A stretch of DNA of 64,000 nt, from contig JAVTVJ010000130.1 in assembly GCA_034509425.1 (NCBI GenBank), positions 1,667,501 to 1,731,500 of the forward strand, read 5' to 3'. The notes under the pieces were generated by a model that was not told the DNA's origin, searched no databases, and saw only the letters and a program-made list of their open reading frames with translations. Numbering within the stretch: position 1 is the stretch's first letter; each line of letters opens with the position of its first letter. The translations under genes were made by a program, and so were the position numbers. This DNA comes from Eopsaltria australis. Lineage: Eukaryota > Chordata > Aves > Passeriformes > Petroicidae. Positions 1 to 11,312 of this stretch are shown piece after piece.

Positions 1-603
1 TGCAAAAACTGTTGTGATTTTGCCACAAAGGAGTAGATTTACTCTAGAAGTGATGGGAAATTTTACAGCCCACACTGCACAGACCAACACCAAATCCTGT
101 AATTGCTTCTGTTAACTTCCAGGTCAAGACATCAGCACTAGCAATGATAAATGGATCAGCCAGTTCTGCAGGGGCACTAAATTTTGCACAAGGAAACACG
201 CTGCAGAGCAGATGCTTCACAACAGATAAATAAACAACACAAAATACATTGATTTACAAGTTTCTTTCATGTAACTTGGTATATCTTAGCTGGATGGCCA
301 CTTCTTAAATATGTTTAGAAACTATCCAAAAGGCAGAATGGAGAAATACATATTCCCTGTAAATTGAAAATTAAGATTCCTTAGCAGCTGATTGATTATC
401 GTAATGCTTGCCAAAGAGGAATACATAAATAGAAGATCTAAATACTAGATCTTCTTTTGTGAACAGAACTCGATGTAGTTTCAAATATGTGTTCAGACAC
501 AGTTCCCTAGACACACTTTTTTAAAAATAGTCTGCATTCCAGCCTACCTGTTGGAAAACTGACATGTACAGCACATTTTTAAATGTGCTCTCTTGTTCTT
601 CAG
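1..603 (+). other. GPX7 intron 1, 3' part
   Basis: AT-rich noncoding sequence leading to the exon 2 acceptor. I see no exon, repeat or RNA gene in it. GPX7 exon 1 should lie upstream of base 1. Confidence 0.85.
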
Positions 604-865
604 GTGTCTCTAGTTGTCAACGTTGCAAGTGAGTGTGGGTACACAGACAGCCACTACAAGGCCTTACAGCAGCTGCAGAGAGACCTGGGCCCATACCATT
701 TCAATGTGCTGGCATTTCCCTGCAATCAGTTTGGGCATCAAGAACCAGACACCAACAAAGAAATCGAGAGCTTTGCACGAAAGACTTACGGTGCCTCCTT
801 CCCCATGTTCAGCAAAATCACAGTCAGTGGAGCCGGTGCAATTCCTGCCTTCAAGTACTTAATTG
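604..865 (+). CDS. GPX7: GPX7 coding exon 2
   Basis: The exon is bounded by a pyrimidine-rich acceptor ending CTTCAG (601-603) and a GTGAGT donor at 866. It is 262 nt long, starts in phase 0 and ends after the first base of a Glu codon. It carries the NVASEC peroxidatic motif and the FPCNQFG motif. Confidence 0.95.
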
Positions 866-2859
866 GTGAGTAACCAATTACTGGAGGGTTGTTTCTCCTG
901 CATAGAGTTCCTCTGACACAAAATACCATCCAACAGATAAAAGAGGTCTAAGATTGTGTTCACAGAGGTGCCAGGCTCAAAGAGGTCAGAAGTCACGTAG
1001 TCAGTCCCTCCTCCTGCACAAGGCAGGATTTCTCTCTGTCACCTGTGTCTTACCTTCCAAAAAGATCTCCAGAGATGAAGACACATCAATAGCAGACATC
1101 CTGTAAAAGCTGGTCCAATAAACCTCTGCATGGAATACAGGCCTTGAATTCCTCTCCTCTATGCATTCAACATCCTGACCTTCCTTTTTCCGCTTTGCAG
1201 CCTACCAAGTGCTCCTCCTGTGACACGAGTGCTGCAGGTTGGATTTATAGGACTCATCTCTAGAGCTGTAGGATAAGTGGAAGCAAAGCACCTCATAATT
1301 TACTTCAACAATCAAAAAGTGAAGCCAGGCACTAGACAGTGTCCTTGAATACTCCCTTCCTCATTCCTCCCCAAGCACTGGAACAGCCCTACTGTGCAGT
1401 TCCTCCAGTTCCAATCTGCTTTATAGCCAGCACTGAGACCTGAAGAGGTTTTGCTGATTCTTAGCAGCCAGATGACTAAATACACTCTAAGGCAGGATAT
1501 TTCCTATCAAGGCATGACTTTTCTTGCACTGAACAAATGCTCTAAATACCATTTAAATGCTAAATTAAAATGTTAATCTTAACCCAATGTGAAGGAAATG
1601 TCTTTCAGCAAAGAAATATAGCAAAGCCCACTGTGACACAGAATAATCTGATGCATTCTGCAAGGACCATATCCCTGCTACTTCTCTCCATCACCACAGT
1701 GTTCTCCCGAATCCCACTGAATTTAAGGGTGTGTGGATACTATTTTTGACTACCTCAAGCTCACCTCCTTCCAGATGCCTGTAATGGATCACTCTGCTAG
1801 CCAAACTTCCCTGTAATCCTCTTCACATCCTTCCATCTCTGTTTTGCCCAGAAGAGTTGTTACTGCAGACATGTCCCAGGAAAGCTGCAAAACTTTTATT
1901 TCCCCGCTGGCCTGCCTGCAGGGGGAGGCTGCTGGAGGCTGCATCGTTATTCAGCACAATGACAACATAGTTAAAAGTGTAGGTCTGGCTGTGTCTTGAT
2001 GGTAACTTCTGGTTCCTTATGAGGTTTGCCCAATGTATAATCAGTGGGAAAAAAGATGCTAATTTGTCTGTAGCATCTGTACTTGTGCTTTTAGGGGGAT
2101 GAGGCTCCTGGTCTAATTGAAAGTCCTGGAAGTTTTGTTAGTCACACAGCAGAAGAGTAAAGGGTGAGAGCGTGACTCATGTAAAAGAGTATGTGATCAG
2201 GAAGGGGAAAACTGTAGTAGATGAGAACTAGGTGGAAACCTGGAACAATTACTTTGTTATTTCTTCATGTAGCATTTCTTGAAACAATCTTCTGAAGTAC
2301 AGGGTACTGGGTGCTTTTGGAGGGAAAATTCTGGATAAGCAAGTAATCAGTTCTGATACAGCTATATTGTTATGCCAAATTCTATTTTCCTATCAGTGTT
2401 CAACTGAGTTGTGTATATCTGTATAGCACAGCCACACACACACACATCCCCTCTCACACTTCAGCACTGATTATTGTGCTTTCTCCTGGCTCAATCTTCC
2501 CTGTTTCCATTAATCTCCAAGGGACTACTGTCTTGTTAAAGCTGTCTGTCAGAAAATTAATCTTATTCAGTCTGAACTTCCTCTTAATTTTACATTCCTT
2601 CTTCCTCTGAGAGGTTAATCATCAGATTGACATGAAGAAATGTCAGGAATTGGCTAATGCGGTTTTCTAATATTTAACTTTTTTTTTCCCTGTAGAGTCT
2701 ACAGGAGAAGAACCAACTTGGAACTTCTGGAAATACTTGGTGGACCCCAATGGGAAAGTAGTAAAGGCCTGGGACTCTACTGTCTCTGTTGAAGAAATAA
2801 GACCCCATGTTACAGAACTTGTAAGGAAAATCATCCTAAAGAAGAAAGATGAATTATGA
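604..2859 (+). CDS. GPX7: GPX7, glutathione peroxidase 7 (partial: last two coding exons; exon 1 is before the window)
   Basis: Seen: two exons (604-865, 2696-2859) join at phase 1 and encode 141 residues ending at TGA 2857-2859. From memory of human GPX7 (187 aa), this equals human residues 47-187 with no length change. The peroxidatic site reads NVASEC with Cys codon 634-636 (human Cys57). FPCNQFGHQEP carries the second Cys (721-723, human Cys86) and Gln (739-741, human Gln92). TWNFW gives Trp-Asn (2719-2724, human 142-143), so the catalytic tetrad is intact. A plain Cys codon replaces the selenocysteine of GPX1-4. The protein ends in KDEL, an ER-retrieval signal. Family knowledge: a luminal ER peroxidase that uses PDI-type partners and links peroxide to oxidative folding. 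GPX8 is less likely, because its active site is DC-QLT rather than ECG[FY]T. The N-terminal signal peptide must lie in the missing exon. Confidence 0.96.
866..2695 (+). other. GPX7 intron 2
   Basis: A 1830-bp intron between matched phase-1 splice sites. It contains a short (CA)7 run at 2433-2446 and a T-rich polypyrimidine tract before the acceptor. No other feature is visible. Confidence 0.9.
2696..2859 (+). CDS. GPX7: GPX7 coding exon 3 (terminal)
   Basis: The acceptor is a strong T-rich tract ending CCCTGTAG at 2688-2695. The exon completes the split Glu codon, then encodes EEPTWNFWKYL and a basic C-terminus ending KKKDEL before TGA. Confidence 0.95.
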
Positions 2860-3260
2860 CTTTCAAAAATCCCAGCATGCTAATTGCATCTTAACTGAGA
2901 ACTAGGGCTGGACTTTGTCTTTTCACATTCCAAAAGAGAGGATATGGGGAAAGGAAATTATTACCAGTTCAATCTGTATTCACCATCCTAAGAATGTAGA
3001 GAACAGAAAATTAGCCTGGTCAAAGTAATATAATATTTTTCTCCAATCAAATTCAGTTTGAGTTTTCTAGGAAAGAAGAAATCTTCAGCAATTGTTTCTT
3101 CTCCGATTATTAGTTGTTGCTAACACTATAGGAAGCCAGTCCATGTAGGAAGAAAAATCAGAATAATGAGAATGTCCTAGCTGGGATCTCCCTGGTATCT
3201 ACAAATCTGTTGTCATATTTTGATTGCAAACTGAATAAAATAAAGAGCAAAAAGTGCATG
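2860..3260 (+). other. GPX7: GPX7 3' untranslated region
   Basis: This AT-rich stretch runs from the GPX7 stop codon to about 15 bases past the polyadenylation signal. The cleavage point is inferred from the signal position and is not seen directly. Confidence 0.75.
3234..3244 (+). promoter_or_regulatory. GPX7: Overlapping polyadenylation signals for GPX7
   Basis: Two AATAAA hexamers overlap by one base (3234-3239 and 3239-3244), about 375 nt after the GPX7 stop, and are followed by GTGCATGGTTG-type GT-rich DNA. This fits a short 3'UTR. Confidence 0.8.
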
Positions 3261-3784
3261 GTTGACTTAAGGCATGTGCTAGGAAGAGGGCCAAAACAGA
3301 TACCTTCAAGCCAGGCAGAATTTGCATGTTCCAATTACTACAGCCAAACATAGCTAATTTCATCTGTCTAGAAAGTTTAGAAAGTCATGGGGGAAACTCA
3401 TCTATAAAGCTCAAATGAAAGAAATATGAAGACAAAGGCCCTGTAAAAATTCTCCTATGAGAAGCTATGAGAAGAATTTCTGCTTTTTTTTTACCGAGTA
3501 AAGATTATGAGATGATATTTAAATAGTCATTTGAACATCTGTAGGACCAGAGTCTGCATGAAATGGCTGTTTCTTTCTTCTGCTAGCATTTTGCCTTAGA
3601 ATTACTCTCCCCTTATAAAACTGAAGTTAAATTTATTTTTGAGTTTATAACACTATCCAATTTTGCTGCAGACAAACATCAGACAATCAAAATATTTTTC
3701 CATGGAAATAATTTTGCAAATATTTAATTCTTGCATAATATTACAGAGTTTAGTACCACATTAGTGTTACAAATGCTTAATGGA

Positions 3785-4165
3785 ACTTTTTTCAATTGTA
3801 GCAGTCAGGCATCTGCTCAGACTTCAGAAGTCCCTAGCTCATGCTAAAATAATAACACTAACATTTGCAGCCTCATTGTTCCTTTACAGAAACCCTTTGA
3901 AAATCTTGTCAACAAGAACTCTTTTTATCTCAACAAAAACCCAATGTTCCCATCCTCTCAACCTCAGGATGTCCTAAGAAGAATCTAGTCTTGTCCAACA
4001 GGAGTATTATTAATAAATGAAAGCCTTTTTTGTGCTTTCTGATGCTTTTTCAAGTAGCACAAACAATGTTTGTCCATATAGTTGTCAGGCCCCATGTGTA
4101 CAAATAAGCCTTAATTAATCTGACCATGGTAAGGACTTTTTCCAACTCCTCACTGCCATTAGAGC
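3785..4165 (+). repeat. Inverted repeat pair, copy A
   Basis: Read on +, this segment matches the reverse complement of 5108-5455 over nearly its whole length. Exact shared blocks include a 24-mer around 3806-3829 (starting TCAGGCATCTGCTCAG), CTAAAATAATAACACTAACA, CCCTTTGAAAATCTTGTCA and a 23-mer starting AAGAAGAATCTAGTC. By eye the identity is roughly 80-85% with small indels. Copy A holds about 50 extra bases near 4083-4133 that copy B lacks. I do not recognise the family. It may be an old interspersed element present twice, or a locally inverted duplication. Confidence 0.85.
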
Positions 4166-5107
4166 CCTTCATTGTCCAAACAGGCTCTTTTTGAAATCAA
4201 AGGCAAATATTATGGCATGGCCTGGCTTGCAGAACAAGAGGGGAAAGAAGAATAGTGACTGGACTCATTCTGTGGAGTTCTCCAGAGAAGTAAGAGCTCC
4301 AGGTACTTTAGGATTTGCAGGGAGAACATGAAGGGCAGGGATTATACTGCACAAAACAATCTCAGATTTCCTGAAAGAAGTTGACAGTAAAGTTTTTTAA
4401 GTGTTGGTGAAAAAAAAGAGGGGGTGAAAGAGAGAATAAAAGGAAGAAGTAATAGAAGGATATAAGTAAAAGGAGAAATCAAGTAAAAAAGAAGAAATGA
4501 GAAGGAAATGAAAAGACAGTTTGCAGCCAAATAATCATCGGGACAAATGGGGCACGGAAAGGCTGAAGTCTGAGCACTGATACTAATGAGTACATTCCAA
4601 GCTCTATCAGCTACTTCTCACTTGAACTGTAACTTAAGAGTGCAGGAAATTGGTGCTTGTGGCAGTGAATATCTGTATTTTCCTCCTCTGATGGTGAGAG
4701 AAGTGAACTCCATGCCTGATTCAGTCATTTAGTCTATTCTTAGTGGATCACTCTAAGACAATGGTTGCTAAGGATATCAAAAGGAAGGAAAATCAGGCCC
4801 AGCTGATACTGTGCAGGGCCAGAGAATCCAACTCCTAGAAAATGAGGTCTTTATTACTCCACAGACTGTTTCTCTTTTTGCTGTCCTTTGGTACTAACGA
4901 AATGCCCCAGCACGCTGTTAGCAAGTGCTGCAGGGCTTAAAATTTTCTCCTTAGGAAGTTTGTTTCTATTTTACACCTGAAGCCTGGATGAGACGATGAA
5001 AAATATTTTAAGCCTTTTCTATTTAAATTTTGTTTGTCCAGCTTCAAACAGAACTCTGGATTTACATAGAAACAGTCTTCCTTTCTCTATTAGACAAATT
5101 CTACAAG
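4166..5107. other. Spacer between the inverted repeat arms
   Basis: About 940 bp with no gene. It includes a strongly purine-rich run at about 4410-4515 (A and G on +, broken only by single T or C bases), which opens a meaningless ORF on the complementary strand. No continuation of the inverted homology towards the centre was seen. Confidence 0.7.
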
Positions 5108-5455
5108 TCTAAAGAGATATAATGGCAAGAATCAGTTGGGAAGGTTTTGTCCTATATGGACAAATATTGTTCCTGCTGCTTTTAAAGGCATTACAAGGCA
5201 CAAAAAAAGCTTTCACTTGTCAATAACACTGCAATTGGACAAGACTAGATTCTTCTTAAACCATCCTGGAGTTAAGAGCAGGGGACCTGAGCATTATGTT
5301 TTTGTTGAGATAAAGAGTTCTTCCTGACAAGATTTTCAAAGGGCTTCTGTCAAGGAACAAAGAGGCTGCAATTGTTAGTGTTATTATTTTAGTGTGAGCA
5401 AAGAATTTCTGCAGTCTGAAGTCTGAGCAGATGCCTGAGTGCTATGAATAACTCC
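5108..5455 (-). repeat. Inverted repeat pair, copy B
   Basis: The reverse complement of this segment matches 3785-4165. Weaker similarity may extend to about 5485. It lacks the ~50-base insert of copy A, so the two copies differ by indels as well as substitutions. That suggests an old pair rather than a recent assembly artefact. Confidence 0.85.
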
Positions 5456-5485
5456 AGACTGATGCTGTCAGAATTGGTGTTCTTA

Positions 5486-8400
5486 CAAGTTTGGCCATTT
5501 AAAGAGAACTAAGGTAAGTATTACATATTCAAGCCTTGAAAAACATTATATTTGAACAGCCACATGTTTTTAAGCACACAACTACTTTCTCTGAACTTAA
5601 CAGATACATTTTCATTATTAAAGTAGGCATGTGGCATAGATTCCATCCTTTGTTGCACTAAATCAGTTTGTAGAACAAAAGCTTTGGCCTTTTAATCAAA
5701 GCTCTGGAGTACAAGTAAATATTCTCAGTTGTATATTAATACATATCTGGTCACACTGTAGGTACTTCATGACTTCCTGCTCAGAAAAATTGCAAATCAA
5801 ATTGTACTGAGTTGAATTTGACTGTTGCGACTATAGAGAGAGCATGCAGAGATCAGAAATTACTTTTTTTGCCTCGTGAATTCCAGCACCATTTTAATCT
5901 GATAGATCTTCCCTACAGCAAGTTCTGAAAACTGTAAACCAGCTCCGAATCTATAGCATGAGACTGTTTTTCCTTGCCACTTATCTGCTTTGCAGAGAAA
6001 ATAGCAGTGTGCATTAACAGATGAGCACATTGATACATGGAGAGCGATTACCTCGATCATCCAAGGTTTGATCTCCTACAGTTTGCATCTTTAAAGGTGT
6101 AAACTCTTGTCCTGCTGATTTAAACATTAAACTAAGTACCTGGACATGATTGTATGCAGCTACGTGCTCCCTCTAACATGCCACAGGGAAAAGAAAGAGT
6201 TTTAAAGCCTAAATATATGTTTAAAATTAGACAGGGCACTTCTGATCTTTTGAAACTTTGTCTCATGAAGAATATAATAATCAGACCTACTTGAAACCTG
6301 AGCTCTGTTTTGAAATGGAATATGCCACATTGAAATAGAACAATTTAATCAAGCAATAGACAGGGATTTAAACCCCCTTTTTTTGGCATTATGAGAAGAA
6401 TCAAAACAAATACCCTAGTTTTCCTGATAGTCACATCTGCTGTTTTAGATGGATGCTACAGATGTCTCACTTGAGTTTCTATTCTGATTTTAGTCAGAAA
6501 TTTCAGTGGCAAACCAGACACAACTTCTCTGTGCTGGATGGTATTCAGTTTATCCTTTCAAACACAACAGCATCTCATTCAATAAATTGCTGATGTTAGC
6601 CAGGATTTTCAGAAGACTGGACATCCCTTTGGTTAAGCAAATAAATTTTATGCTACCTTTGATTATTGAATCAACCAAATATATTCTATGCACAGACAAA
6701 TCTATACTACATCTACTCAAAGAACCAAATGGAATTCAACAAGCTTACTTCTGACTCCTTCACAGAAAGAATTAAGTAAGCAGAGAAATCAGGTATTCTC
6801 TGTGACAATTAATGGATCCTGCAGCAAAAGCATCACTGACAAAACACAAAGGAGTTTAGAAACCTTTTGACAGATAAAATACTGAAAGCACCAGATTTGA
6901 GGCTAATTCTTAACCATATTAAAGCTCCATAGACATACACAGAGCAGAAGGAAATCACTGAGCTGTACCAAACGCCATCTCAAAGCTGGTCTGTGATCTG
7001 GTGCTACACAGCTAATTCATCTACCTGGACAGCTCACAAACACAGTGATGCCTACAATACAGGTTAAGAAACAACAAAACATCTTTTGTGCCAACTCTGC
7101 AGCACCTTGGCATAGACAACAGTGGAGGCCTTTCTAGTGACAGTGGCTGCCCTTTTCCAGCTGTCTCTGGACAGCAGCTGAAGGCAGCCCCAAGTAACTT
7201 TCCATCCTTAGCCTAGAAAACCTGATCCAAGCCATCAGTCCACCTGCCTAAGAGATAAGATGGGCTGTTTTATCTCAAAGCACTGCACAATACCTGCTCA
7301 ACAAGAAGATCTTCTGAACTAATTCCTGGAAACAAGAACTATTGAAGGATCATTGTACTTTGAGTGAGCAGACTTGTACTCTGGAAGGTAAGTACAGACA
7401 TGAAAGTATTTTAAGGTGATTCTGCCATGGAGATGCTTTTTCCTCACCCAAGCAGAACTAACAGCATCTACCTAGTCAGGGGCAGATTCTTCCCTGAGCA
7501 CTAATTGATGGAACAGTGACAGCAAAAGGAAATAATAGTATTCTAGAACAATAGAAAAGACTGAAATTTTGTGGAGAAGTAATGCCTGATGTGTAATTGC
7601 AGTTCTGTGGAACACTTCCCCATCAGACAGAAATTACAAATATTCCAGCTTCAGGGAGCTGTAGTTTTAGCTTCCTTAAGTGAAAGATGCAGTAAAAAAG
7701 CTGTTATTTTATTATACAAAACAGTCCTCTGGTTTTTTTGTCCCCCTTGCCCTAAAGGCATTGCTGTTTCATCATAATTAGTGCTTTCATCTGAATTATA
7801 TGATAAACCATCATATTTTTCTTTATCAAGCAAGGAAATCTGACAATGATAAATAAAGAACAGCTGGCAAGGAAAATACCCATAACCCACAGATTGTTTA
7901 TCCATCCTTTGGAAAAGGGCACAATAGTCAAACTGTTCCTTGTAAATAAAAAGCTTGCTGAATTCCCTGTTTAAATCACAAACAAGCTTCTATAACCCTC
8001 AGTTAGAGTCACACCACTCATTCTGATTTTTCATTGCTTCTATATTCAAAATATTGTTTATTTTATTACTGGTATTTTCCTGTCCTCTGGAGAGACCACT
8101 ACCCACTAGAGATATGTAGGGGAATGCTTTTCTGCCATATAAGCATTTTAAATTTGAAATCTCCTCTTCCAGATCCAGGCACAGTATTTTAAGTTTTCAA
8201 GCAAAAGTAACCCCTAAACTGTCAGTTTGGTAAAGCTGAAAAATTTAGCTGGATACAACTGAGGAGAAACATTTCAAAGCTGATATTCATGTTGTTCAAA
8301 CTTTATAAATAAAATATTAAAAATGAAGATAATTTTAAACCAAGAAATAGAATCTAAATGCCAATAGAAAAAAGTTTTGATGATTTTAAAACTTAGAAAA

Positions 8401-11227
8401 TTAATTTTATGAATTTTGTCAAAATATATTTTTCTACAAGTTTCAGCTTAGGGAACAGTTTGGTTTTAAAAAAATTGACAATCCTTGTTCCTTTGCAAAA
8501 GTCTTGCTAGCTTCAGAGGCTGCCAATCTGTTCTGCCTTTAGCTATACTGAAGTCAACAGGAACATATCATTGAGTAAAACTGCAGTATCAAGTCTCTCC
8601 CTAAATATATGAATCACTTGGTTTTATTGAATACTGGGAATTGCAAGACACCATTTCTTGTTGTTGACTGCATGCTCAGTAAATGTGTTTCTCAAGCCAT
8701 TAAGAAACTGGGAACAAAAAGTTTGTTGAAACAGTTTCAGAAAACCAAAACATTTCAAAGAACTGACTTAAAAAATAATATAATGTGAATAATTCATGCA
8801 GTTAACACATAATCAGCATAATTTTAATGATTTAAACAGAAGAAATGACATAAATCAGGTTTCTTTTTAAGATTTAAGAGGTTAAGGGAACACTAATGGA
8901 CATCCAGCTGATAAGGGATAAACTTTTCCCAAGTTTTAGGTGGAAAGTTGTATGCAATGGAAAGGTGTCATTGTATGTACAGATAGAAAGTTCCGGACAA
9001 ATTATTTCAATGCCAGAGGAAGATTTTAGAGCAGAAGTATTCTTTTGTTATCAAGCTCTAATAAAAAGCTGTATTACTGCAGCTATGGCAAGCGGATGCA
9101 TAATCCTCTGTCATCTATTGGGAAATTCTTCTGCCCTGTGAATATTTAATCTGGTCTGACTTAGTTCTCTGTCAATTTTACCTGTCAATTTAAAGTTCAT
9201 TGTTTTTCTAGCCTTTCATCTCTGACTTCTTTCCTTGGTGTCTCCTTCTGACATAATTAAAGGTTGACAGCCCACTCCACAAACCTATTGAAAAGTATTC
9301 TTAATGCATCTGTTAGTAGGTCAAAACACAATAGGTGAAGGGAGAAAAAGGGGTCTAATGGATGGTATAATGATTTGAAGCAATTTTATTTTCTCTCTCT
9401 GGTTTAATTCATGATCAGTGATTATTTTTTCACTTTCTCTATTAACAGCAGGACAACAAAGGATAAAAGAGATATTTAGGATGCCCAGGTTGGCAATGTG
9501 TTGAAAGGGGAACCCTGGTTGGAATTGGATCATTCTAGTTTGGTGCCAGGACTGGTAGATTAGCTAATTAGATTTTAGAACAATGAACTGTGCTTACTTG
9601 GTGGAGCCATTTTGACTTGGGTCTCAAAGAATGCTCTGGCCATACTTTTGTGCTGTAAAACTCAAGATGAGTCTCAGCCTCCGTGCTTCTGCTAGAAAAA
9701 CCACTCCACTTCCCAGGATCAAGGGCAACTGAATCTCTGAAAATCTCTCTGAAGAAAATCTTTCATGAGTCTGTCCCAAGATGTGCTTTTCCTTATGTTC
9801 TGTACCAGGTACAGAAGCTCAGTAACTGCTACCAATGAAAAGATCAATGGACAAAAACTGCCTGAGACTCCTGTGCATCTCAAGCTTACAGCAAGTACTT
9901 GTATATTTTATACCCTGCAAAACATCATTTCTAAGCACTTCAATATTTATTGAAAATACTCCTGAAGAGCCCTTGTCCAAAATGCTGTGTACCAGCCTGA
10001 AATGTGCCTGGTTCTTCCAAATAAGCGGTACTCTGAACTTCTTGGTGCCAGTTCTTTGTCAAGGACACACCAAATTATTTTCTTTCTTCCAAGAGCTTTT
10101 TGTACACATTAAAGCACTGCATGTGAAAGACCTGCTGCAGATTTCTGCATCATGTAGTGTTCAGACTGGGTGCTCTCAGTGTTGGACTTGGCTTCTTGCA
10201 TTGGAAATGTCTCCTTTCTGATACGAAGCATATGAATTAATCAGTCTGTCATCTTATTTTCCTCTCATTTAGTAGAGTTGATAATACTAGGCAAAATATT
10301 TGTTAGTTAATAAACAAGTGAATGAAATTACATCCTACATGGAGGCTGGTCCTAAAATATACAGTATAATATGAACAGAAGCCCTAAATTAAGAAACTAC
10401 TAATGTTGTATATCAGCAATAGCTACAGAGATGTATTGGAAGGATCAAGTGCTTAGCATCTGCAAAGATTTGGCTTTTCTGTGTATTAAATCTCTACCAG
10501 CCAATAATAAACTCACAGTCTTGTGGCTCTCAGTTGGCTTGAATGTCAGAAATGCAGGAAATCAGCTGTTCTCAGGAATCAAACTCATCTTGAGCCACAG
10601 TAACTGAGGAATAAAGAAGTAAAAAACACCTGAAAAAGGAGTCAGTTGTGCTTCTAGCACATCACTATCGATGCTACGTGGTTAGTGATCTTAGTTCATG
10701 TCCTTTGGTAGCTTCCAAAATAAGTTTAAAATATGTACACCAACTCTTATAATTACAATTCTACTTACTGGTCCCCTTTCCTGTTTGTAATAATTACCTG
10801 TAGGGAAGAGCAGGATGATGTCTCTGGGACTCGATGGTGACTCACCAAAGAGTGACCTCATGGCAGGGGACTGATTTAGTTACCACTATTCTAAATACAT
10901 TTCAGCCCTTGATTTATGAGCTGAATGGATTATTTTCTAAAATGAATAGACAGTGAAGCATCCATTATTTCCAGAGAAGTAATGAATGCTCAGCACTCCC
11001 CCGACTGTTAGGCCAGGTTTGCTTTTGTGTAGGCTAGCAGCAGAGAGCCAGCACACTTGTCATTTCTCTTCCTTTTGCATTCCCATGTGGAAGATGACTC
11101 CTTTTAAAGTTATTTTAATAATTGGTGCAAGACTTAAATACAAGCAATGAGAGGACATTGCATTATTTCAAAAGAAAGCCCACAAAGTTTTTTACACTTG
11201 AAGGCAGACATTTCCATATTGCTGATA
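5486..11227. other. Intergenic DNA, no gene found
   Basis: AT-rich and CpG-poor. Open frames here (for example 9835-10221 on +, 128 codons) lack splice context, codon bias or recognisable motifs, and their number fits chance in AT-rich DNA. A compact GC-richer hairpin lies at 7145-7189. Confidence 0.7.
7145..7189. other. Imperfect hairpin
   Basis: GGCTGCC (7145-7151) pairs with GGCAGCC (7183-7189), and GCTGTC (7160-7165) pairs with GACAGC (7170-7175) around the loop TCTG, with a short internal loop between the two stems. This is real as a base-pairing pattern. No function can be read from it. Confidence 0.5.
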
Positions 11228-11312
11228 GAACCATAGAATATCTCCAGTTGGAAGGGACCCACAAACTCACTGAGTCCAGCTCCTCACAGAGTCATCTCAT
11301 TCACATCCTGCC
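11228..11312 (-). mobile_element. CR1 LINE 3'-end fragment
   Basis: The + strand reads ACCATAGAATATCTCCAGTT then GGAAGGGACCCACAAA and GAGTCCAGCTCCTC. This is the familiar complement of a CR1 3' tail, so the element lies on the - strand. It is severely 5'-truncated and diverged, and its left boundary in CR1 sense is approximate. Confidence 0.75.

Noticed and set aside
2433..2446. (CA)7 run in GPX7 intron 2
   Set aside because: Too short to be notable; only mentioned within the intron entry.
4342..4530. 62-codon minus-strand ORF rich in Leu/Phe/Ser
   Set aside because: A direct consequence of the purine-rich tract on +; compositional, not coding.
9835..10221. 128-codon + open frame in intergenic DNA
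   Set aside because: A few ORFs of this length are expected by chance in a 64-kb AT-rich window. It has no motif, splice context or promoter.
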